Below are positions 33,563 to 43,210 of a stretch of DNA of 44,073 nucleotides, one piece after another (the stretch's first letter is position 1; each line of letters begins with the position of its first letter). The notes below the pieces were generated by a model. That model was given only the letters and a program-made list of their open reading frames with translations, searched no databases and was not told the DNA's origin. Position numbers and translations under genes: made by a program. The stretch spans positions 1-44,073 of the forward strand of contig NZ_JAUNSF010000015.1 in assembly GCF_030539355.1 (NCBI RefSeq), written 5' to 3'. The DNA comes from Sutterella sp. GTDB taxonomy: Bacteria; Pseudomonadota; Gammaproteobacteria; Burkholderiales; Burkholderiaceae_F.

Positions 33563-36225
33563 CGCTCTCCGACCGCTTTCCCGCCTTCGCCGGATGGTAC
33601 CGGGACGTGCAGCGTCTCGCGGATACCGCCTCGTCGCGCCTGAGTTTCCTCGTGAACCTCGTCGCGCTCACACTCGCCTGGGCATTCCTTCCGCTTGAGC
33701 GCCCGGCCTGGGACGCCGTGCGCCGTGACGCGCGCGACTGGTTCCCGCAGGTCGACTTCTCCCGCATCCGCCCGCTCGATCCGGTGCGCATCGTGCTGCA
33801 GAGCGCGTTCCTCCTCGTCTTCCGCGCCGGCACGGGGTTCGTGCGTCATGCCGCAGAGCCCGAGTTCGCCTCGAACATCGTGAGGGGCATCTCCTCCCGG
33901 GTGAGGAACTTCGTGACGCAGCTCTGGGAAGGCTCGCAGTCGCGGCTCCACGACCTCCTCGAGCACGTCTCGGGGCGGCTCGCCGCGATTCCGGCCGTGC
34001 AGCGCCGCACGGGCGTGCCGGGGAGCACGAAGCCCTTCACGATGATGGAGAAGCTCGTCCTCACGGTGCTCCTCGCGCTCGCCCTCACCCTCTACACGCT
34101 CTGCGTGACGCAGCCCTTCTCGATCGGCAACCAGACCGTGTTCCTCACGCTCACGATCTCGATCGCGCTCTTCTTCCGACGGATCCGCACGCACCTCTCG
34201 CTCCTCATCCTCATCACGCTCTCGATCCTCGTCTCGACGCGCTACCTCTGGTGGCGCTACTCGGAGACCCTCAACTTCGACACCCCTGCCGGGGCCTTCT
34301 TCTCGCTCACGCTCGTCGCGGCGGAGACTTATGCGTGGGTGGTGATGCTCCTCGGCGACTTCCAGGTCTTCTGGGTGCTCGAGCGCCGTCCGGTGCCGTG
34401 CCCGGCGGACCGCTCCACGTGGCCGCACGTCGACATCTTCATCCCGAGCTACAACGAGCCGCTCGAGGTCGTGCGCCCGACGGTCAACGCCGCGCTCGCC
34501 ATGGACTGGCCGCGCGAGAAGCTCCACGTCTGGATCCTCGACGACGGCAGCCGCGACGAGTTCCGCGACTGGGCCGCAGGGGCGGGCGCCGGCTACATCC
34601 GCCGCGAGAAGCACAACCACGCGAAGGCGGGCAACATCAACCACGCGCTCACGAAGGTCTCCGGCGACTTCGTGGCGATCTTCGACTGCGACCACGTGCC
34701 GGTGCGCTCGTTCCTGCAGATGACCGTGGGCTGGATGCTGCGCGACCCGAAGATCGCGCTCGTGCAGACGCCGCACCACTTCTATTCCGAGGATCCGTTC
34801 GAGCGCAACCTCGGCCTCGAGGTGGGCGAGCCCGAGGAGAACGCCCTCTTCCACGACTTCATCCAGAAGGGCAACGACGCCTGGAACGCAACGATGTTCT
34901 GCGGCTCATGCGCGGTGATGCGCCGCAAGGCGCTCGACGAAGTCGGCGGCATCGCCATCGAGACCGTCACCGAGGACGCGCACACGTCCCTGAAGCTCAA
35001 CCGCCGCGGCTGGAGCTCGGCCTTCATCGGCATCCCGCTCGCCGCCGGTCTCTCGACCGAGACGCTCTCGGGCCACGTCGGTCAGCGCATCCGCTGGGCG
35101 CGCGGCATGATCCAGATCTTCCGCCTCGACAACCCGGTCTTCGGGCGCGGGCTCTCGTTCGGGCAGCGCATGTGCTTCCTGAACGCGATGATCCACTTCC
35201 TGCACGGCCTGCCGCGCCTCATCTTCCTCCTCGCGCCGCTCCCCTACCTGCTCTTCGGCATCTACGTGATCCAGGCCGACGCGGCGTCGATCTTCGCCTT
35301 CGTCTTCCCGCACCTCGTGCACTCGACGATCACGACGGGCGTGATCCAGCGCGGCTACCGCACGCCCTTCCTCGCGACCGTCTACGAGGCGATCCTCTCG
35401 TGGTACATCCTGCTGCCGACGACCGTCGCGCTCTTCGCGCCCAAGCACGGCAAGTTCAACGTCACCGCCAAGGGCGGCATGGTCGAGAAGCGCTACATCG
35501 ACTGGGCGATCTCGAAGCCCTATCTGTTCCTCATTGCGCTCAATCTCCTCGGCCTCGCGCTCGCGGTGAAGAGCACCTTCTTCTCGGCCGGGACGCCCGA
35601 GTACCTGTCGCTCGCGATCAACGGCGGCTGGACCTTCTACAACCTCGTCATCCTCGGGGCCACGATCGCCGTGGCGATCGAGACCGTGCAGGAGCGCCGC
35701 TTCCCGCGCGTGAGGACGCAGCTGCCCGCGATGATCCTCGGCACCGACGGCCGCTCCTGGGCGGCGACCCTCACGGACTTCTCGCAGCAGGGCGCGAGCG
35801 TGAAGCTCGACGAATCCGCCGCCGGCGTCTTCATGAGGAACGACCGCCTGCGCCTCGTCCTCTCGAAGGACGGCATCAGCCACACCTTCCCGGTCATCGT
35901 GCGCCGCGCCGCCGGCGCGGGGCTCGGCCTCGAGCTCCTCGAGATGACGCCCGCGGAGGAGCGGCGCTTCACCGAATGCACCTTCGCCCGCGCCGACGCG
36001 TGGGCCGACCCCAAGCCGCCCGAGCGGAGCTTCTGGCAGAGCATCGTGCTGCTGCTGCGCTTCTCGCTCCTCGGCTACCAGGGCATGTACGATCATCTGC
36101 CGCGGACCACGAAGGTCGTCGTCGGCTTCATCGCCTCCTGCATCCGCTCGGTCTCGGACCTGATTCCGAGGCCGCCCGGAAGGCTCGGTGCCCCGCTGAG
36201 CATCGTCCCCGGGAGGAAAATATGA
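33559..36225 (+). CDS. bcsA: Cellulose synthase catalytic subunit
   Basis: Processive family-2 glycosyltransferase that polymerises UDP-glucose and threads the glucan through the inner membrane; 888 residues, E. coli type with a long N-terminal region before the first transmembrane cluster. Catalytic motifs in order: DDG (328-330), HAKAGNINHAL, DCD (376-378), TED (471-473) and QRIRW (509-513). The C-terminal PilZ domain has RRFPR (713-717) and DFSQQG (740-745), the cyclic di-GMP contacts. About eight membrane helices are visible. Start overlaps bcsQ (ATGA). Confidence 0.97.
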   Translation: MTLSDRFPAFAGWYRDVQRLADTASSRLSFLVNLVALTLAWAFLPLERPAWDAVRRDARDWFPQVDFSRIRPLDPVRIVLQSAFLLVFRAGTGFVRHAAEPEFASNIVRGISSRVRNFVTQLWEGSQSRLHDLLEHVSGRLAAIPAVQRRTGVPGSTKPFTMMEKLVLTVLLALALTLYTLCVTQPFSIGNQTVFLTLTISIALFFRRIRTHLSLLILITLSILVSTRYLWWRYSETLNFDTPAGAFFSLTLVAAETYAWVVMLLGDFQVFWVLERRPVPCPADRSTWPHVDIFIPSYNEPLEVVRPTVNAALAMDWPREKLHVWILDDGSRDEFRDWAAGAGAGYIRREKHNHAKAGNINHALTKVSGDFVAIFDCDHVPVRSFLQMTVGWMLRDPKIALVQTPHHFYSEDPFERNLGLEVGEPEENALFHDFIQKGNDAWNATMFCGSCAVMRRKALDEVGGIAIETVTEDAHTSLKLNRRGWSSAFIGIPLAAGLSTETLSGHVGQRIRWARGMIQIFRLDNPVFGRGLSFGQRMCFLNAMIHFLHGLPRLIFLLAPLPYLLFGIYVIQADAASIFAFVFPHLVHSTITTGVIQRGYRTPFLATVYEAILSWYILLPTTVALFAPKHGKFNVTAKGGMVEKRYIDWAISKPYLFLIALNLLGLALAVKSTFFSAGTPEYLSLAINGGWTFYNLVILGATIAVAIETVQERRFPRVRTQLPAMILGTDGRSWAATLTDFSQQGASVKLDESAAGVFMRNDRLRLVLSKDGISHTFPVIVRRAAGAGLGLELLEMTPAEERRFTECTFARADAWADPKPPERSFWQSIVLLLRFSLLGYQGMYDHLPRTTKVVVGFIASCIRSVSDLIPRPPGRLGAPLSIVPGRKI

Positions 36226-36258
36226 CACGATTACAACAAGAATGATCTGAGAAGAAAA

Positions 36259-38652
36259 GTGAAAGGTTTTTGTAGAGAGTCCGTCTGTCCGGCCCGGAGC
36301 GCGCTGAGGGAGAAATTGCTCGGCGCCCTGCTCGCGCTCGGCCTCGCCTCGACTGGGATTGAGGCAGCCCCGGCCGCGACAGCCCCCGTCACGCCCGCCG
36401 AAAATGCCGCCGCCCCGGCCGAACCGCAGGGGCCGGCCTTCATGCGCCTTGACGAGGCGCTGCTCGCGCCGCCCGTCCTGCGCGAGGAGGCGCTGCCGCC
36501 CGTGATGACCTTCACGCCCATCTCGAGGCTCGCCCTCGGCGGCCCCGCCGACTCGATGCGCTTCACGGGCGTCTTCACCACGCGCAGCTTCCGGCTCGTG
36601 ATGCGCCGCGACGAGATCATCACGCGCGCCGAGCTCAAGCTCGTCTGGACGCCTTCGCCGTCGCTGCTCCCGATCCGCTCGCAGGTCCTCGTGAGGCTGA
36701 ACGGCCAGCTCGCCGAAGCGATCCCCATCACGAAGGAGGGCCTCGGCAAGCAGAACACCTCGACGGTCGTGCTCGACCCGAAGAAATTGAAGGATGACAA
36801 CTCGATCGAGATCGAGTTCGTCGGCGAGTACGCGCACGTCTGCGCGACGCCCACCTCGCCCACGCTCTGGCTTGCGGTCGACAACTCCTCGACCCTCACG
36901 CTCGCGCACCAGAAGATCCGCGTGGCCGACGAGCTCGGGCTGCTGCCCGCGCCCTTCATCGACCCGGCCGACCTGGCGCAGGTGGTCGTGCCCGTGGCGC
37001 TCCCCGAGAACCCCGACGGACCGATGCTCTCCGCGGCGGCCGTCGTCACCTCTTGGCTCGGCGCGCTCGCCGACTGGCGCGGCTCGCGCTTCCCCGTGAA
37101 GATCAACGCCCAGCCCCCGGAGGGGCACTTCGTCGTCTTCATGACGAAGGACTCGCGCCCTGAGTTCCTGAAGGACTGGCCCGAGCCGAAGGGACCGGAG
37201 ATCGCGCTCGCCGACGCCCCGTACTCGCCGTGGGCGAAAATGCTCGTCATCTCGGGGCGCACCACGGAGGAGCTCATCACCGCGGCGCAGTCGCTCGCCA
37301 CCGCCCGCGCGGTGCTCTCCGGTCCCCGCGCGCTCGTCACGCGCGCCGCGGAGATCCTGCCGCGCGAGCCCTGGGACGCGCCGAAGTGGATCGACACGAC
37401 GCGGCCCACCAAGTTCTCCGAGCTCGTCGAGTACCCGGGGCAGCTCACGAGCCGCGGCGTGCAGCCCTGGCCCGTGCGGCTCAACTTCCGGCTCCCGCCC
37501 GACCTCTTCGTGATGACGCGCTCGAGCGTCCCGGTTGATCTCCACTACCGCACGACGAAGCCCGAGGAGAACGTCCCGGCGGAGCTCCGCTTCCGCGTGA
37601 ACGGCGCCATCGCCGACACGATCCCGATCACGTCGGTCGAGCCCGTGCGCGCGATCGAACGCATCCCCGTCGTCGAGTCGATCGCCGAACTCTTCCGCTC
37701 GCTCAACGCCCCGACGCTCTTCTTCGACGCCGTGAACACGCTTGAGTTCGACTACGCGCTCGGCCTCTCGATCCAGGGCGGCAACGAGGAGAACTGCCGC
37801 ACGGTGACGCTGCTCGAGGCGCAGCTCGACATCGACCCGCGCTCGGAGATTGACTTCACGGGCTTCTATCACTTCGCCGAGCTCCCGGACCTGAGGCTCT
37901 TCACGCGCTCGGGCTTCCCGTTCTCAAAGATGGCGGACCTCTCGGAGACCGTCCTCGCGATGTCCGCGGCCCCCTCCGCCACCGAGATCGAGACGATGCT
38001 CGGAGCGGTCGGGCGCATCTCGGCCAACACGGGCGCCGCGGCCTTGAAGGCGAACGTGATTCTCGCCCCCGATTCCGCCGCGCTCGCCGACCGCGACATC
38101 CTCGTCACCGGGCCCCTGCCCGAGTCCGTCGCCGCGGCCTCGACCGACGCGGTGCCGGGCGTCCTCACCGAGGACGTGACCCGCAGGCTCGTGACGAACC
38201 GCGCCGGCCTCAACGATGATCAGGCGAGCCCTGAGCGGCGCGCCGCATCCCGCGTCACTGACTTCCGTGCCCGCGGCCCGATCGCCGCGATCGTCGGGTT
38301 CGAGAGCCCGGTCACGCCGGGCCGCTCCGTCGTGGCGCTCCTCGGCAACAACGACGAGGGCCTCGTGCGCCTCTCCGAGTCGATCTCCGACCCCGCGAGG
38401 CTCATGGACGCCTCGGGCGCGGTGACGCTCCTCGGTGAAAACGGTCTGCAGAACTATCACACGGCCCCCACCTACTACGTGGGCAGCCTCCCCTGGCACC
38501 AGAGAGTCTGGCACGCGATGCTCGAGCATCCGGTTCTCCTCATTCTCTGCGCCATCCTCTGCGCGATCCTGATCGGCTGCGTGGTCTACGCGCTCATGCA
38601 CATCCGCATCCGCTCGAGACTCGCCGCCCCCGCCGCGGGAGGGAAGAAATGA
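36259..38652 (+). CDS. bcsB: Cellulose synthase periplasmic subunit
   Basis: Periplasmic partner of BcsA, 797 residues with signal peptide (about 1-37) and C-terminal membrane anchor (VLLILCAILCAILIGCVVYA). Carbohydrate-binding and flavodoxin-like domains are expected in between; recognisable stretches are WTPSPSLLPIRSQVLV and EAIPITKEGLGK, nearly as in E. coli. I use the GTG at 36259. A tiny ATG frame overlaps the bcsA stop at 36222 (MTRLQQE then TGA), leaving 33 bases between bcsA and bcsB; the ribosome site for the GTG is weak. The end overlaps bcsZ. Confidence 0.93.
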   Translation: MKGFCRESVCPARSALREKLLGALLALGLASTGIEAAPAATAPVTPAENAAAPAEPQGPAFMRLDEALLAPPVLREEALPPVMTFTPISRLALGGPADSMRFTGVFTTRSFRLVMRRDEIITRAELKLVWTPSPSLLPIRSQVLVRLNGQLAEAIPITKEGLGKQNTSTVVLDPKKLKDDNSIEIEFVGEYAHVCATPTSPTLWLAVDNSSTLTLAHQKIRVADELGLLPAPFIDPADLAQVVVPVALPENPDGPMLSAAAVVTSWLGALADWRGSRFPVKINAQPPEGHFVVFMTKDSRPEFLKDWPEPKGPEIALADAPYSPWAKMLVISGRTTEELITAAQSLATARAVLSGPRALVTRAAEILPREPWDAPKWIDTTRPTKFSELVEYPGQLTSRGVQPWPVRLNFRLPPDLFVMTRSSVPVDLHYRTTKPEENVPAELRFRVNGAIADTIPITSVEPVRAIERIPVVESIAELFRSLNAPTLFFDAVNTLEFDYALGLSIQGGNEENCRTVTLLEAQLDIDPRSEIDFTGFYHFAELPDLRLFTRSGFPFSKMADLSETVLAMSAAPSATEIETMLGAVGRISANTGAAALKANVILAPDSAALADRDILVTGPLPESVAAASTDAVPGVLTEDVTRRLVTNRAGLNDDQASPERRAASRVTDFRARGPIAAIVGFESPVTPGRSVVALLGNNDEGLVRLSESISDPARLMDASGAVTLLGENGLQNYHTAPTYYVGSLPWHQRVWHAMLEHPVLLILCAILCAILIGCVVYALMHIRIRSRLAAPAAGGKK

Positions 38653-39866
38653 TGCTGAAGACCAGGCTTCTCCCCCTCCTCCTCTCAGGTCTCCTCGCGG
38701 CCGGCCCCGCGCTTGCCGCCGGGAGCGCTCCGGCCGCTGAAGCTTCCCGGACGGAGTCCGCCGCGGAACACGCAGCGCATGCCGCCCCCGGCGCGACGCC
38801 GCACTTCCACGAGTCGTGCTTCTCGTGCCGCGCGATCTGGGACGAGTTCGCGCTCTCCGCGATGGACCCGTCGGGCCGCATCATCGACGCCTCCTCGCCC
38901 GAGATGGCGAGCACCTCGGAGGGGCAGTCCTACGCGCTCTTCCTCTCGCTCGCCGCGGGCGACAAGGAGCGGTTCGCGCGCATCCTCGCCTGGACCGAGG
39001 CGAACCTCTGCGCGGGCGACTGCACGAGAACGCTCCCCGCCTGGCGCTGGGGAAGGATCACCGAGACCGATCCCAAGACCAAGGAGACGACCGAGCGCTG
39101 GGACGTGATCGACGGCAACAACGCCGTTGACGCGGACCTCTGGATCGCCTACTCGCTCCTCGAGGCCGGCCGCCTCTGGGAGGACGCGGCCTACACGGAG
39201 AAGGGCCGGGCGATGGCGCGGCTCCTTCTCGGGCAGACCGCCGAAGTGCGCGGCATCGGGCGCCTGATTGCCCCCGGCGCCGTCGGTTTCCGGAATGACA
39301 AACTTCTGCGGCAGAACCCGAGCTACCTCCCTGTCTTTGTGCTGAGGCGGCTCGAAGCCGAGGACCCGGCCTGGAAGCACGTCACGGCGACCGCCGTGCG
39401 CGTGATCGTGAGGAGCTCGCGCGCCGGCCTCTCGCCCGACTGGGCGGACGTCGACGGCCACGGCCGCATCGTGCCCGTGAACCTCGCCGCAGGCAGCTGG
39501 GACGCCGTGCGCGTCTACCTCTGGGCAGGCATGATCTCGCCCGCGGACCCCGACCACCGCACGATCCGCGCGGCGCTCGACCCCATGGTGCAGATCACTG
39601 TGACCAGGCGCCTGCCGCCGGCGGCCGTCGAGGGCGAACGCTTCTCCGTGACCGATCCGGGTCCCGACGCCTTCGCCGCGGCGCTGCTCCCCTGGCTCAG
39701 CCGCTCGAGAACGGGCGCCTTCGCGCGGACGCTGCTCGAGTACCAGCCGCTCGGCAGCGACACCTACTACCGCAGCATGCTCACGCTCTTCGGCCTCGGC
39801 TTTGACCGCGGCTGCTTCGCGTTCGATGCCGCGGGCGAACTCATCTTCCCGCGCGCGGAGCTCTGA
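38649..39866 (+). CDS. bcsZ: Periplasmic endo-beta-1,4-glucanase (GH8)
   Basis: Family-8 glycoside hydrolase that trims cellulose during export; 405 residues with Sec signal peptide (1-24, ending ALAA). A His/Cys-containing linker (HFHESCFSC) follows. Catalytic acid E91 is in SPEMASTSEGQSYAL and catalytic base D285 in GSWDAVRVYLW; DGNNAVDADLWIAYSLL is the conserved substrate-cleft segment. About 35 residues longer at the N-terminus than E. coli BcsZ. Starts inside bcsB (ATGA overlap) and ends five bases before bcsC. Confidence 0.95.
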   Translation: MMLKTRLLPLLLSGLLAAGPALAAGSAPAAEASRTESAAEHAAHAAPGATPHFHESCFSCRAIWDEFALSAMDPSGRIIDASSPEMASTSEGQSYALFLSLAAGDKERFARILAWTEANLCAGDCTRTLPAWRWGRITETDPKTKETTERWDVIDGNNAVDADLWIAYSLLEAGRLWEDAAYTEKGRAMARLLLGQTAEVRGIGRLIAPGAVGFRNDKLLRQNPSYLPVFVLRRLEAEDPAWKHVTATAVRVIVRSSRAGLSPDWADVDGHGRIVPVNLAAGSWDAVRVYLWAGMISPADPDHRTIRAALDPMVQITVTRRLPPAAVEGERFSVTDPGPDAFAAALLPWLSRSRTGAFARTLLEYQPLGSDTYYRSMLTLFGLGFDRGCFAFDAAGELIFPRAEL

Positions 39867-39871
39867 AGACC

Positions 39872-42800
39872 ATGACGAGATCCGCCCGCCTCCTCCCGCT
39901 CCCCCCTGAACACCGGCAGCCCCTCAGGCTGACGGCGCTCGCGTGCGCGCTCTCCGTGATCACGGCGATCACGGCGGGAGAGGCGGCGGCTGCGCTCTCG
40001 GAGACCTCGTTCCACGCCGTGCCTCGCGCCGTGGCACCCCGCCCCTGGCTCACGGACCAGGCGGCACGCGCAAGATCAATCGGCCGCATCGACATCGAGC
40101 GCGATGCCCTGCGGCGCATGCTCCTCATGCGCCCGCACGACCCGGGCCTCAGGCTCGAGGCCGTGCGCCTCGAGCTCGCCGACCCGGCCGCGGACCCGGA
40201 CCGCATCGCCGAGCTCGTCGCCACGGTGTGCGCGATCAGCAAGGACGAGCACTGCCGCCAGGCGCGCGCCGCGGTGGCGCTCGCCACCGGCCCCATGGCC
40301 GAGAAGATCTCGCAGGCGAGGATGCTCTTCCTCGCCGGCCAGACCGAGGCCGCGGTGAAGATCTTCGAGGAGGCCTTCGCCGGAACCGGCGGACGCCCGC
40401 CCGAGGACGCCACGGGGCTCGAGTACTGGACGATGGTGCTCGCGCTCCCCGCGCGCGAGGCCGAGGCCCGGCGCGAAATGGAGGCGCTCATCGCCCGCGC
40501 GGCCGACTCGGGCGCGACGCTCCTCGCCGAGCGCGGCCGCTCGATCCTCGACCGGCACAACTTCGAGCGCATGGTCGAGGACGCGGTCGCAGGCATCAAT
40601 CAGAACAGATCCCGCGCGAAGTCCGCCACGGGCCTCAGGCGTGCGCTCGAGCTCGCCCCGGACGATCCGCGGGCGGACTACTGGCGCAGGTCCCTGAACG
40701 GCGCGCTCTTCTGGCTCGGCGTCGACCGCGGCGACGAACTTCTCGCCCGCGGGCGCTACGCCGCCGCGGCGCGCGCCTACCGCGAGGCCGCGCCGTACCG
40801 GCCGGGCCTGCCCTACGCGCACCTCGGGCTCGCGAACGTCGCCCGCGCGCAGCAGCGCTGGGACGAGGTGCGCTCGCACCTCCGTGCGGCGCTCTCCGCC
40901 TGCGGAGACGCCTCCGCGGCCGAGCGCCGCCGTGTCGCACGTCTCCTCGCGGAACTTCCCGCCGACATCGCCATGGCCCGGGCCGAATCGTTCTCGCGCG
41001 ACGCCGGCCGCGCCGCTTCAGCGGGCGACGCCGCCCGCGAGGCCGAATACATGGAGCGCGCCTTCGCGATCCGCGCACCCACGCCCTGGGAGGTCTATTC
41101 GCTCGCTGACGCGCACCTGCGCGCCGGAGACACGGAGAAGGCCCTTGAGACCTGGGAGCGCTGGGCGCCGAAGGCGGGAACGCTCTCGGCCGAGGAAGCC
41201 GCCGACTGGGACTGGCCGCACGCGCTCTTCCTCTCGAACGCCGGACGCACGAGGGAGGCCGCCGAGATCGCAGGCCGCCACAGCGGCGCCGCCGCGCGCA
41301 CCGACGGCTGGACCGCGCTCGGGAGCGAGCTCTCGTCCGCCGAGCGCCTCGCCGACCTTGCTCGCTCGCTTGAGGAAGGCTTCACACTCGAGCGTGCCGA
41401 CGCGCTCGCTGCAGAGGGCGATGTCGCGGCCGCCGCGGACACGCTCGCCTCGATTCAGCCCACGGAAGGTTGGCTTGTCGCCAAACTCGCCCGCTGGCAG
41501 GAGGCCGCGGGATGCCGCACCGAGGCCGTGCGCCTGTGGCAGTCGCTCGAATCCGACCCGGACCTCGGGCGCGAGGCGCGCATGAACACGATCCGCCTGA
41601 TGATGGCGGGCACTCCGGCGGAGCGCGATGCCGCGCTCGCGCGGCTTGACGCCCTCATGAACGAGCAGGAGCTTGATGAACTCACCCCGGCCGGTCTCGT
41701 CACGCTCGCCGATCTTCTTTCCGAGGCCGGCCGCATGGACGCAGCGCGTCCGCTCTATGCCCGCGCGGGCGAGGCTTTCGAGCGCGAGGACCGCTCCGCG
41801 TGGCTCGTGCTCGGCGCCCCGGCCGACGCGGCTGCTCAGGACGGCGCCCTCTCCTCGCGCACCGAGGAGAACGCGATGGCGCTCAGGACCGCGGCCATGG
41901 CGCTCGAGAAGAGCGACCCGCAGCGCGCGCTCTCGCTCTACCGCCTCGCCTTCGTGAGCGCGGGGCTCCTCCCGATGGAGGAGAAGGACTCGACCGAGGC
42001 CTTCACGCGCGCGACGAGAACGAAGGACGATGACAACGAGGCCGGCTGGCTCACGGTGTCCTTGAAATCGCGCGCCGCGGAGCTGCAGCTCGCGCAGACG
42101 CCCGTCGTGACGACGGGCCTCAGAGTCACGCGCGACTCGGGCACCTCGGGCTACTCCGACCTCTCGACCTTCACCTGGATGAAGGAACTGAGGATGCCCG
42201 CGCTCGAGGGCGAATTCACGCTGCGCGCCGACACCGCGTACTGGAACGTCGGAGACCTCACGCTCAACACGCCGTGGACCACGGCCGTCGGCACCTGCTG
42301 GGCCGCGGGCTGCACCGATCCCGGCATCGGGCACGACCTCGGCGAATCCGTCGCCGTCGCCTGGAGAAACGACCGCTTCGCCTTCGACATCGGCACGACT
42401 CCGATGGGGTTCCGCGAGACGAACGTCACGGGCTCGGCCGCATGGAGCTGGCAGACCGGCACCTCGGGCTGGACCGTGATTGCCTACCGGCGCCCGAAGA
42501 CCTCGTCGCTCCTCTCCTACGGGGGACTGCGCGACCCCGGCACGGGCTGGACCTGGGGCGGCGTGATGCGCACGGGCGGGCGCCTCTCGTGGTCGCACGA
42601 CGAGGGCGGCGCGAACGGCTTCTGGGCCTTCGTCTCGTACGAAAAGCTCGACGGCAAGAACGTCGCCGACAACCATGCCGTGCAGGCGATGGCGGGCTGG
42701 TACCGCCGGCTCGTGGATCTGCCGAACCGCGAGACGACCGCGGGACTCTCGGTGATGTACTGGGGGTTCGGGAAGGACCTGTCGGACTACTATTATGGTC

Positions 42801-43204
42801 AGGGCGGATACTTCTCGCCCGAGCGGTATTTCTCGGCGGGGCTTTCCCTCTCCGACGCACGCCGCACCGACGACTGGTCGTGGATACTCGAGGGGCGTCT
42901 CGGTGTCTCGCACTCGACGTCGCCCGAGCGTGACCGTTATCCGCTGCGCGCGGGAATGCCCGCGATCCAGGACCTTTATGCGCGCGACGCCGCGGAAAGC
43001 TCGACCGGCATCGGGCTCACGCTGCGCGGCGCCTTTGAACACCGCCTCAGCCGCCGCGTCGTCGTGGGCGGCGAGGCCGAGTACCAGCACGCCGACGGGT
43101 ACGTGCCCCTCGTGGCCACGCTCTGGCTGCGCTGGTACCTTGATGACTGGGCCGGGGACCTTCCGCTCCCGCCGGTCGCACCGATTCCTTACTCTGAGTG
43201 GTGA
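39872..43204 (+). CDS. bcsC: Cellulose export outer-membrane protein (TPR plus barrel)
   Basis: 1110 residues. Signal region near 15-40, then a long periplasmic array of TPR-like helices (for example RGRYAAAARAYREAAPYRPGLPYA residues split over about 290-315) and a C-terminal BcsC-type beta-barrel from about 730 (TSGYSDLSTFTWMK, and strands rich in Trp/Tyr to the final PIPYSEW). It guides cellulose across the periplasm and outer membrane. Last intact gene of the operon in view; bcsE, bcsF and bcsG are not in the window. Confidence 0.93.
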   Translation: MTRSARLLPLPPEHRQPLRLTALACALSVITAITAGEAAAALSETSFHAVPRAVAPRPWLTDQAARARSIGRIDIERDALRRMLLMRPHDPGLRLEAVRLELADPAADPDRIAELVATVCAISKDEHCRQARAAVALATGPMAEKISQARMLFLAGQTEAAVKIFEEAFAGTGGRPPEDATGLEYWTMVLALPAREAEARREMEALIARAADSGATLLAERGRSILDRHNFERMVEDAVAGINQNRSRAKSATGLRRALELAPDDPRADYWRRSLNGALFWLGVDRGDELLARGRYAAAARAYREAAPYRPGLPYAHLGLANVARAQQRWDEVRSHLRAALSACGDASAAERRRVARLLAELPADIAMARAESFSRDAGRAASAGDAAREAEYMERAFAIRAPTPWEVYSLADAHLRAGDTEKALETWERWAPKAGTLSAEEAADWDWPHALFLSNAGRTREAAEIAGRHSGAAARTDGWTALGSELSSAERLADLARSLEEGFTLERADALAAEGDVAAAADTLASIQPTEGWLVAKLARWQEAAGCRTEAVRLWQSLESDPDLGREARMNTIRLMMAGTPAERDAALARLDALMNEQELDELTPAGLVTLADLLSEAGRMDAARPLYARAGEAFEREDRSAWLVLGAPADAAAQDGALSSRTEENAMALRTAAMALEKSDPQRALSLYRLAFVSAGLLPMEEKDSTEAFTRATRTKDDDNEAGWLTVSLKSRAAELQLAQTPVVTTGLRVTRDSGTSGYSDLSTFTWMKELRMPALEGEFTLRADTAYWNVGDLTLNTPWTTAVGTCWAAGCTDPGIGHDLGESVAVAWRNDRFAFDIGTTPMGFRETNVTGSAAWSWQTGTSGWTVIAYRRPKTSSLLSYGGLRDPGTGWTWGGVMRTGGRLSWSHDEGGANGFWAFVSYEKLDGKNVADNHAVQAMAGWYRRLVDLPNRETTAGLSVMYWGFGKDLSDYYYGQGGYFSPERYFSAGLSLSDARRTDDWSWILEGRLGVSHSTSPERDRYPLRAGMPAIQDLYARDAAESSTGIGLTLRGAFEHRLSRRVVVGGEAEYQHADGYVPLVATLWLRWYLDDWAGDLPLPPVAPIPYSEW

Positions 43205-43210
43205 ACGCAG

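Noticed and set aside
34906..37872. 988-codon minus-strand open frame across bcsA and bcsB
   Set aside because: Arg/Glu/Asp-rich low-complexity translation spanning two genuine genes; no domain and no start signals.
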